This document shows, in pieces, positions 1 through 4,962 of a DNA stretch of 9,126 nt (positions within the stretch are counted from its first letter, which is position 1; each line of letters begins with the position of its first letter). Source of the DNA: JAKEGK01 sp036507695 (lineage in GTDB: Bacteria > Pseudomonadota > Gammaproteobacteria > SZUA-152); the NCBI GenBank assembly GCA_036507695.1, contig DATCIR010000369.1:1-9126 (forward strand), written 5' to 3'. Both the position numbers and the translations under genes were made by a program. Below the pieces are notes generated by a model that saw nothing but the letters and a program-made list of their open reading frames with translations, searched no databases and was not told the DNA's origin.

Positions 1-260
1 TTACCTATAAGTAGCTTGCGACGTTCACTTGCACTGACACCCGCTAGTCCAAAATTTTCCACCATGAATTTCTTATCATCCGGATCCCACACCTTATTAC
101 CTGATTTGTTCTTCAACCGGCTCCCCATAATACCGGGAACAAAAATAATGGGAATCACCTCGCGCTCGATATCCAACCGGTTGGTGACTTCCGACGCAAA
201 ACCGGGAATGGGCTTGAAAATATCCTGCCATTTGACTTTTACAGTTCTGGTTTCACTCAT
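1..260 (-). CDS. Lipase-like alpha/beta-hydrolase, putative T6SS effector (partial, 5' end only)
   Basis: Only the first 86 codons are present; the gene continues past the left edge. After a polar N-terminus the protein reads EVIPIIFVPGIMGSRL (residues 34-49), then VWDPDD (57-62). This beta-strand followed by PGIMGS is the oxyanion-loop start typical of LCAT/PGAP1-like lipases and of many lipase-type T6SS effectors (Tle). The nucleophile motif (GxSxG) and the rest of the triad would lie outside the window, so activity cannot be judged. There is no signal peptide, which fits contact-dependent T6SS delivery better than Sec export. The ATG overlaps the stop of the preceding gene as ATGA (257-260), suggesting coupled translation. 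The effector role is inferred mainly from the upstream PAAR and DUF4123 genes; the hydrolase fold is supported by the visible motif. It could instead be a housekeeping esterase, but the context argues against that. Confidence 0.75.
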   Translation of the reverse strand, partial: MSETRTVKVKWQDIFKPIPGFASEVTNRLDIEREVIPIIFVPGIMGSRLKNKSGNKVWDPDDKKFMVENFGLAGVSASERRKLLIG

Positions 261-661
261 TCTAATTTTCCATTCTTAACATCTGCAAAGGAAATGGTTT
301 CGAGTTTTGGCTTTGTGAATTGTAATTGGTAGCTGCCGGGTGGCACGTTAGGCTCATGAATATAGTTATAATTTAAGCTTCCTGCATAGGGTTGATGTTT
401 GCGTGTTACGGCGCCTTTGATTTCGTATTCGAGCTTCGTGGCGGCATACATGTTCAAATCAAGACAACAATGTTCAGGTTTGAACACGAAATCGATGACC
501 AATGGATACAACCGTTGCTCGGGTTTATCCGCAACGGACGAAGTGGCCGCCTCTTTATCAGCCGTTTCAATGATCGGGCTGTCCACCTTCTTGGGACAGC
601 TTTGGACTGCCCCCACATCATTCTTGCCAAAGGCGTTCGCGCCGGTTGTGCTTTTTGCCAT
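257..661 (-). CDS. Small protein of unknown function in T6SS effector cassette (134 aa)
   Basis: I do not recognise this family. The start is well supported: ATG at 661 with AGGAAG (671-676 on this strand) nine bases upstream, inside the end of the previous gene, leaving only 3 bp between the two. The N-terminal 50 residues are polar and low in complexity (GANAFGKNDVGAVQSCPKK, then a K/E/A/S-rich stretch), probably disordered. Residues 51-120 look beta-rich (LYPLVIDFVF, KLEYEIKGAV, GSYQLQF) with adjacent cysteines at 65-66. There is no signal peptide or membrane segment. Its stop overlaps the lipase start by ATGA, so it is probably made in a fixed ratio with the lipase. It may be a chaperone, a delivery partner or part of a split effector. 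An immunity protein to a periplasm-acting lipase would normally carry a signal peptide, so that is less likely. Confidence 0.72.
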   Translation of the reverse strand: MAKSTTGANAFGKNDVGAVQSCPKKVDSPIIETADKEAATSSVADKPEQRLYPLVIDFVFKPEHCCLDLNMYAATKLEYEIKGAVTRKHQPYAGSLNYNYIHEPNVPPGSYQLQFTKPKLETISFADVKNGKLE

Positions 662-664
662 GGT

Positions 665-1036
665 TTAAATCTTCCTGTGTGCGTCCAAATAGGCGTCAAC
701 CTGCGCGCCCAGATGCGCCAGCCGCTCACTGGGTTCGCCGTTTTGCTTATCGTTGAGAATATTGATAACCCATCCGTGCGCTTCGCTGTTAAAAGGTCCG
801 CGCACGTTTAACAGCATTTTGATATTGAAAAAAATACAGATGTCCTGCTCGCTTTTCAAGTCAAACGCGTTTGCTTCTGCGATGCCGTGGTCCAGAAATT
901 CGGCGCGTTCGGCGCTGGCGAGCGCGCGCAGGTGGCCGGGAAAATGTTCGTCAAGATGCTGGACGAGCCGGGTTTTAAACCGGTTGAGGTGTAGCGCGTT
1001 CAGCGCGTCCATTTGTTCCTGGGTGATTTGCAGCAT
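665..1036 (-). CDS. Small helical protein of unknown function, T6SS-linked (123 aa)
   Basis: The protein opens MLQITQEQMDALN and continues with predicted amphipathic helices (FKTRLVQHLDEHFPGHL, AERAEFLDHGIAEANAF) and a C-terminal GWVINILND followed by PSERLAHL. It has no cysteines, signal peptide or membrane segment. From general knowledge, small cytosolic proteins of this build (short N-terminal Q/M helix, FxxRLxxHLxxHFP, a GIxxAxxF segment, a C-terminal PxxRL) often sit beside PAAR and DUF4123 genes, but I know of no assigned function. The upstream gap to the DUF4123 gene is 65 bp, the longest in the cassette, and the ribosome-binding site is weak (AGGAAAA lies about 20 bases from the ATG), so translation may be modest. 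An effector-loading role is a guess from position only. Confidence 0.7.
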   Translation of the reverse strand: MLQITQEQMDALNALHLNRFKTRLVQHLDEHFPGHLRALASAERAEFLDHGIAEANAFDLKSEQDICIFFNIKMLLNVRGPFNSEAHGWVINILNDKQNGEPSERLAHLGAQVDAYLDAHRKI

Positions 1037-1101
1037 GGTGTAGCGTGCCCGGTTTTCCTGTGTGTTTATTTTGCGTGTACGGCGCGTCGCGTAATGTAAT
1101 C

Positions 1102-1644
1102 TCAGTGGTCTTGATAAAAATAGGTTTTCTGTCCGACGCCCTGTCCCGCCGGCCAGTAGTGGTTGACCGATAGGGGTTTTGCGCCTTCGGCGAAATACTG
1201 GCTGACCGGACCGAATAGCGCTTGTTGTTGCGCGGCATTACACCGCGGTAAAAAGTCCCGTAAGGTGCGCGGGTCGTAATAGCGAAAATGCAGGGCTTTG
1301 TTTTGCGGGCTTTTAACCACCATAAAGCGGCGGAAATGCCGGCGCACGGCCTGAAAACCCAGGTTGCCGGGCAGGTGCGCGTAGATGCCGTAATGCTTGC
1401 CCCAGCCGTTGAGCAGCCAATCGGTGAGCGCGGAGGCTTGTTCCAGCCGGATGAGATAAGGCGCGGTGGCGGCCAATTCGGAGGACAGTTTGCCGCTGAA
1501 CAGGCCGCTATATTCCAGGTTGGATTTGCCCAGCGCGGCGGGCAGGCCTTCTGCCGACGCGCCGTCGATGACGGCGTACACGGCCGTATCGGGAAACGAG
1601 AAGAGATACTCGGTAAGCTTCACCTTCATGTTAACCGGGATCAT
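1102..1644 (-). CDS. DUF4123 T6SS effector adaptor/chaperone (Tap/TEC type, 180 aa)
   Basis: DUF4123 proteins are cytosolic adaptors that bind a T6SS effector and help load it on a VgrG/PAAR spike; they are not secreted themselves. The family signature is clear: YAVIDGA (23-29), GLFSGKL (47-53), APYLIRLE (61-68), a W-containing helix then YGI (85-87), RRHFRRFMVV (101-110), FRYYDPRTLRDFLP (120-133) and LFGPV (143-147). The length and end in the LFGPV-plus-tail region match the single-domain form. It lies 17 bp after the PAAR stop. I chose the ATG at 1644, which has AAGGCGG upstream; a second ATG at 1629 (MKVKLTEYLF) is possible but has no clear ribosome-binding site. Its likely cargo is the lipase-like protein at the left edge. 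Confidence 0.9.
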   Translation of the reverse strand: MIPVNMKVKLTEYLFSFPDTAVYAVIDGASAEGLPAALGKSNLEYSGLFSGKLSSELAATAPYLIRLEQASALTDWLLNGWGKHYGIYAHLPGNLGFQAVRRHFRRFMVVKSPQNKALHFRYYDPRTLRDFLPRCNAAQQQALFGPVSQYFAEGAKPLSVNHYWPAGQGVGQKTYFYQDH

Positions 1645-1661
1645 GCGCTGTCACCGCCGCC

Positions 1662-2132
1662 TTATGAACTGCAAATTTCACAAAACGGCTGGCCCGCCTC
1701 GGCGGCGTTGGCCAAGGTTTGGGCTTGGGCGTTTTTGTAGACCTGGGTTGTATGAACCTGGGTTGCGCCGACATCCGCGCCGGCTTTGACGGTGGAGGTG
1801 ACCGAGGTATCCGATCCGCCAGAGGAGCTTCCGCCCCCGCCGCCATCGCCTATTAACACCGTCGGTGAGCCGACAACGATTTTTCCGCCGTGGGCGGTGG
1901 AGTCGCCCAAACGCGCGGCGGGCTTGCCATTGATTAACACGCCGGATGAACCGGCGGCAACTTTATCGGGCGGCCCGGCACAGACAGCCATGTCGCCCAC
2001 GCGGGCGGCCGGAAGCCCGCCGATCAGGACATTGGGTGAACCCATGGCGATGGGGCCGCCGACATGGGGCACTGTACCCGTCACCATCGGACAGACATGC
2101 ATATCGCCTATTCGTGCAGCCGGTTTTGACAT
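1662..2132 (-). CDS. PAAR-domain T6SS spike-tip protein with Gly/Ser linker and CxxC tail (156 aa)
   Basis: PAAR proteins cap the VgrG spike of the T6SS with a zinc-bound cone and carry effectors. Three motif repeats are visible: PAARIGD (4-10), PAARVGD (41-47) and PAARLGD (71-77). The beta-turn signatures PNVLIGG, GVLINGK and PTVLIGD lie between them. Candidate zinc ligands are H12, H23, C51 and H81 (AHGGK); C14 is an extra nearby cysteine. After residue 96 comes a GGGGGSSSGGS linker, then a roughly 50-residue tail (TSVTSTVKAGADVGATQ...) ending in PFCEIC, a CxxC two residues before the stop. The tail is too short for a known toxin domain and may bind the adaptor or cargo. The start at 2132 has GAGG ten bases upstream. 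It is the first intact gene of the cassette; no vgrG precedes it here. Confidence 0.95.
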   Translation of the reverse strand: MSKPAARIGDMHVCPMVTGTVPHVGGPIAMGSPNVLIGGLPAARVGDMAVCAGPPDKVAAGSSGVLINGKPAARLGDSTAHGGKIVVGSPTVLIGDGGGGGSSSGGSDTSVTSTVKAGADVGATQVHTTQVYKNAQAQTLANAAEAGQPFCEICSS

Positions 2133-2142
2133 GGTTTTAGAA

Positions 2143-2146
2143 CCTC
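2143..2146 (-). promoter_or_regulatory. Ribosome-binding site of the PAAR gene
   Basis: GAGG on the minus strand, ten bases before the ATG at 2132. It lies just downstream of the stop codon of the 59-codon ORF (2157-2159). Confidence 0.5.
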
Positions 2147-2156
2147 GATGGCGTGT

Positions 2157-2336
2157 TTATTTTGCACGCAACCCATCTATTTTTGGCGTTCCATCCATTA
2201 GTTGAATTGCTAATGCTGGATAGTAATCGCCAAAAACAGCCGAGTCAACTTCATATGCACGGTAAATTTGTTCTGCGTGTGACGCTTTGATTTTGAATGG
2301 CTGGCCGAAATGTTCGTTAAGCGCAAGATCAATCAC
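2157..2336 (-). CDS. Possible 59-aa protein or gene remnant, GTG start directly after an in-frame TAA
   Basis: On the minus strand an open frame starts GTG ATT GAT at 2336 and ends TAA at 2157-2159, 24 bp before the PAAR start. The peptide is well mixed and protein-like (VIDLALNEHFGQPFKIK, then AEQIYRAYEVDSAVFGDYYP, ending GLRAK). I do not recognise it. The codon before the GTG is an in-frame TAA, so the same frame upstream encodes WYRESTAYEVTVNLFSP and then stops; that segment is cut off by the IS remnant at 2392. No good ribosome-binding site is apparent, so this could be translated by termination-reinitiation at TAAGTG. Equally it may be the decayed C-terminal end of a larger gene that lost its front to the insertion. 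The 17-bp inverted repeat overlaps its middle. Confidence 0.4.
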   Translation of the reverse strand: MIDLALNEHFGQPFKIKASHAEQIYRAYEVDSAVFGDYYPALAIQLMDGTPKIDGLRAK

Positions 2337-2361
2337 TTACGGCGAGAACAAATTTACCGTG
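2258..2361. repeat. 17-bp perfect inverted repeat
   Basis: cacggtaaatttgttct at 2258-2274 is matched exactly in inverted orientation at 2345-2361, with 70 bp between. Each arm is flanked by acttcatatgc in direct orientation (2248-2258 and 2362-2372, the first sharing one base with its arm). The 104-bp span covers most of the 59-codon ORF and the end of the upstream frame. No function is assigned. Confidence 0.7.
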
Positions 2362-2391
2362 ACTTCATATGCGGTCGATTCTCTGTACCAG
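2337..2391 (-). pseudogene. 3' remnant of an unidentified gene cut by the IS element
   Basis: The minus-strand frame reading WYRESTAYEVTVNLFSP and stop (TAA 2337-2339) is truncated at the element boundary (2392). It stays open into the element for about 14 more codons, but those are element sequence. On the far side of the element (2958 onward) no minus-strand frame continues it, so the rest of the gene appears lost. The family is unknown, and this short frame could also be chance. Confidence 0.3.
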
Positions 2392-2957
2392 TAGTGTCCG
2401 GCAATTTTGCTTAGACGGTTATATAACAATCTGATTTAGAATAAGAAACTGTATGTTTAGGGGTGTCACCGGCTTGAACGTGATTTTTCCGGGAAACTGG
2501 GCAGATTCTTCCTCCCGGAGTTTCCGGTCCTGTATTCAGGCCAGCTGGTTTTTGCGCAACTCATGGAGCACTTACCCCGTTATACATTTCGCCGCTGCGT
2601 GCAGCGTTACCCGTCCAAGTACCCGGCCAAAACTTTCTCGCACCTGGATCAGTTTCTCTGCATGGCCTTCGCGCAACTGACCTTCCGCGAGAGCCTGCGC
2701 GGCAACATTCCGTCCTTCATTCACCTCTCGGACGGCAAGATGCACGAGGTCAACGTGCTCGACATCCTAGCCTCTCGAAGCCGGCAGCTTCTACATCATG
2801 GATCGAGGCTTTACCGATTTCAGTCGTCTCTATCGCTTGTATCAGGCGCAAGCCTTCTTTGTTATCCGTGCCAAATCCAATCTGGTATGGAACACAATCT
2901 CCCTCTGCCCCAAAATACTAATCAATTGAATCTGTTCGATTAAATTGCCGGACACTA
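2392..2957. mobile_element. Internally deleted IS4-family element with 16-bp terminal inverted repeats (566 bp)
   Basis: The ends are tagtgtccggcaattt (2392-2407) and its exact reverse complement (2942-2957). Between them is a plus-strand IS4-type transposase remnant whose final stop codon (2941-2943) overlaps the right repeat, as in compact IS elements. Full elements of this group are roughly 1.2-1.4 kb, so more than half of the interior is missing. The flanks (gtaccag on the left, gccgttg on the right) show no target-site duplication. That suggests recombination or deletion at this site after insertion. The ends look intact and might still be used by a transposase supplied elsewhere. Confidence 0.85.
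2521..2943 (+). pseudogene. IS4-family (DDE) transposase pseudogene
   Basis: Three blocks of one transposase are recognisable. Block 1 (frame of 2521) reads PVLYSGQLVFAQLMEHLP, then a segment ending FLCMAFAQLTFRESLR, the normal IS4 N-terminus. It jumps at about 2700 to GNIPSFIHLSDGKMHEVNVLDIL, so the region with the first catalytic Asp (DSTTIDL-type motif) is deleted. A +1 frameshift at 2768-2777 leads to block 2, AGSFYIMDRGFTDFSRLYR then AFFVIRAKSN, which keeps the second Asp (MDRG). A second deletion near 2895 removes the YxxRWxxExxFK region with the catalytic Glu and returns to the first frame for block 3, NQLNLFD and stop, the usual terminus of this group. With two of three catalytic residues gone, it cannot be active. 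Confidence 0.85.
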
Positions 2958-3011
2958 GCCGTTGACGTGGCGCCCGGCATCAGGAAATGACCTACGACCC
3001 GCTGATTTCAT

Positions 3012-3056
3012 AAAAAATCGCCGCATCCGGGTTATGTGAGGGGCAACCGCCGGATG
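3012..3056 (-). terminator. Candidate rho-independent terminator after the TpsB gene
   Basis: On the minus strand, catccgg (3050-3056) pairs with ccggatg (3024-3030) around a 19-base loop, in which a few further bases can pair. A spacer (cggcga) and a run of six T (3012-3017) follow. It lies about 56 bp after the TpsB stop codon. The stem is short and the T run is set back six bases, so efficiency is uncertain. The rest of 2958-3111 shows no gene. Confidence 0.4.
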
Positions 3057-3111
3057 GGTTTATAGCCGTGAGCGGTTATCACCGGTGAGGCGCTGGGTCT
3101 GAAAAACAAGT

Positions 3112-4881
3112 TTATTTGGATTTATAGACGACTTGAAAATGAATACCATCGTCCTGGATATCGCTTTCCGCCGGCTCCGTAACATCGTCGTTAGCCGATC
3201 CCCAGTAGAGTTCCATGTGCAGGTTCGGCATCGGATCATAAAGCAAACCAATGCCAACGCTGGAAATGGCTGCCTTTTCGGTGCCGGTCAAGGCCTCATC
3301 CTTGTCCCAGGAAGAGCCGTAATCCACAAACGGGGCCACATAAAACTGTTGACCGCTGTTGCGCGGTAATAAGGAAATACGCCATTCCAGCGTGGCGGCG
3401 ATACCGTTATCCCTGACAAACTGGTTCTCGCGGTAACCGCGCACGGTGTAGCGGCCGCCGATCGCGAATTTCTCCATGGACAGCAGCGGATCATTACTAA
3501 ACTGAAACCCGGTATGAAATAAAATCTGGGAATTCCACAACGGCAATAACCGGGCGTACTGCAATTGCCCCTTGAGCAAACTGAATACGCCGCTGGGTAG
3601 ACTGCCTTCATTCTCTGTCGCTCCGATCGCGTTCATGCCCTGACGCAAGGAAGCTTGCAGTGAAAAGAACTGATCCTGGTAACGTTTTATCCACGTGGCG
3701 CCGAGATCCAGCACGGTGGCGTCACTCTCACCGTCTTTTTCCCCCAGGCTGAACGAGAACGGCAGGTTCAGCAATGAATGCTCACTGTGTTTCACTTCCA
3801 AGGCCAGTGATCCGGCCAGGTTTTGGTTCAGCCGGTTAATAAATGGATGCGATACGGCTATGCCGTACTTGGTTGTTTTACTTTCGATGTCAATCTCGTC
3901 GAAGGGCTCTTCCACCACGATATAATCCCGGTAATCCGCGAACACGCTGACGGTTGTTCCCTTGCGATCCACCGGAATACTGTATACCAAACCAGCCCCG
4001 TTCAATCCTTCGGTAAGTTCCAGTTTCGCATCGATCACGTCACCCAGGCCAAAAACATTTCCGTAGCCTACGTTCGCCGATAACCGCTCCGAGCCTATGC
4101 TGGGCGACAGATAGTTATCACCGCGAACGGAATAATAAAAAGGACTTTCCTCGACGACCGTCACTGTTAACGTGCTTTCGCCCGGCTTGTCGCCCGGCAA
4201 CAAAACCGCGTTGATTTGCTTAATCAAGGGATTCTGGTTCAACAGTTTCATGGCTTCGGATAAATCATTCACGTTCAGCGGTTTGCCCACGTGGTTGCGG
4301 ATTCGGCTGGTGATATAGCCGCTTTTCAGATTCTTCAAGCCTTGCACGCGGATGTCATTGAGTTCGCCTTCAACCACCTTAAACACCACGTTACCGTTTT
4401 CTATTTTCTGGTCAGGAATAATCACACCGCTATTGATGTAACCCCTCTGCAAATAATACTGTGACAAGGTATGCCGCAGTTCATTGAGCGACTCAAACGT
4501 CTGCGATTTGTTTTCATAAGGCTTTACCATATCGGCCAGTGCCGGCGCGGAGATGACTGTAGTACCCTGCACGGTAATGTTTTTCACCATAATGGCCGGC
4601 AACGTCGAGAGCTGGTCCGCGGAGCCGGCCGGTGGCGTGGCCGCGGGCAATACCTTTTGCGGCGCGGCCGGAACGGATGGTGCAACATCCAATTGCGGTT
4701 GCGGTTTGCCGCCCGCCGCCGGGCGTGGTTTTTTCAAGCCTCGTTGCGGACTATCATCCGGGATAACCTCCCGCGCCGATTCAGTAGCGGGTGGATTTTG
4801 TTGCGCGAACACGCCGCCCGCCGCCAGCAATAACATGCCGGCCAGCCAGGTGGTTCGAATACGGATTCTTTTCATATTCAT
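3112..4881 (-). CDS. TpsB outer-membrane transporter, ShlB/FhaC/HecB family (589 aa)
   Basis: This is the pore of a two-partner secretion system: it captures its TpsA partner in the periplasm and passes it through the outer membrane. Signal peptide: residues 1-26 (RTTWLAGMLLLAAGGVFA, cleaved before QQ). Residues 27-95 are a Pro/Ala-rich linker (PRPAAGGKPQPQ, PAAPQKVLPAATPP). POTRA1 is about 97-172 (IMVKNITVQGTTVI, YYLQRGYINSGVIIPDQ, VVEGELNDI) and POTRA2 about 173-245 (LNQNPLIKQINAVLLPG, STLTVTVVE). A 16-strand barrel follows, with the conserved loop-6 motif VRGY at 480-483 in GGRYTVRGYRE. Length is normal. The C-terminus ends VVYKSK rather than in an aromatic residue, which is slightly unusual. 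There is no obvious N-terminal plug helix. The start at 4881 has only AAGA upstream; ATG at 4875 is equally possible. It lies 75 bp downstream of its TpsA partner. Confidence 0.95.
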   Translation of the reverse strand: MNMKRIRIRTTWLAGMLLLAAGGVFAQQNPPATESAREVIPDDSPQRGLKKPRPAAGGKPQPQLDVAPSVPAAPQKVLPAATPPAGSADQLSTLPAIMVKNITVQGTTVISAPALADMVKPYENKSQTFESLNELRHTLSQYYLQRGYINSGVIIPDQKIENGNVVFKVVEGELNDIRVQGLKNLKSGYITSRIRNHVGKPLNVNDLSEAMKLLNQNPLIKQINAVLLPGDKPGESTLTVTVVEESPFYYSVRGDNYLSPSIGSERLSANVGYGNVFGLGDVIDAKLELTEGLNGAGLVYSIPVDRKGTTVSVFADYRDYIVVEEPFDEIDIESKTTKYGIAVSHPFINRLNQNLAGSLALEVKHSEHSLLNLPFSFSLGEKDGESDATVLDLGATWIKRYQDQFFSLQASLRQGMNAIGATENEGSLPSGVFSLLKGQLQYARLLPLWNSQILFHTGFQFSNDPLLSMEKFAIGGRYTVRGYRENQFVRDNGIAATLEWRISLLPRNSGQQFYVAPFVDYGSSWDKDEALTGTEKAAISSVGIGLLYDPMPNLHMELYWGSANDDVTEPAESDIQDDGIHFQVVYKSK

Positions 4882-4906
4882 TTTATAGTCTTGTTGGATT
4901 CATTAG

Positions 4907-4962
4907 ACACAGGCTTAAAAACACAGGCTCAAAAACACAGGCTCAAAAACACAGGCTCAAAA
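4907..4962. repeat. Four tandem copies of a 14-bp repeat across the tpsA stop and the tpsA-tpsB gap
   Basis: The unit acacaggctcaaaa (plus strand) occurs at 4907-4920 (one change, c to t), 4921-4934, 4935-4948 and 4949-4962, followed by a partial copy starting acagg. The last unit contains the tpsA stop codon (4957-4959). Nearly all of the 75-bp intergenic gap is therefore repeat. On the coding strand each unit carries TGA (TAA in the variant copy), and because 14 is not a multiple of three, successive copies place stops in different frames. Confidence 0.95.

Noticed and set aside
1062..1074. 13-bp match gtgtttattttgc shared with 2153-2165, both upstream of cassette genes
   Set aside because: A 13-bp match within 9 kb is near chance expectation and the flanks do not extend it convincingly.
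2356..2366. 11-bp match accgtgacttc, also found inside the CHAT gene near 8887-8897
   Set aside because: Too short to be meaningful; no extension on either side.
2958..3012. Short minus-strand frame starting MKSAGRRSFPDAGRHVNG next to the IS right end
   Set aside because: 18 codons, no ribosome-binding site and no family resemblance; treated as intergenic.
4907..4962. CRISPR array
   Set aside because: The repeats are 14 bp and directly head to tail with no spacers, and no cas genes are present. The TPR-CHAT gene also has a signal peptide, unlike CRISPR-linked Csx29.
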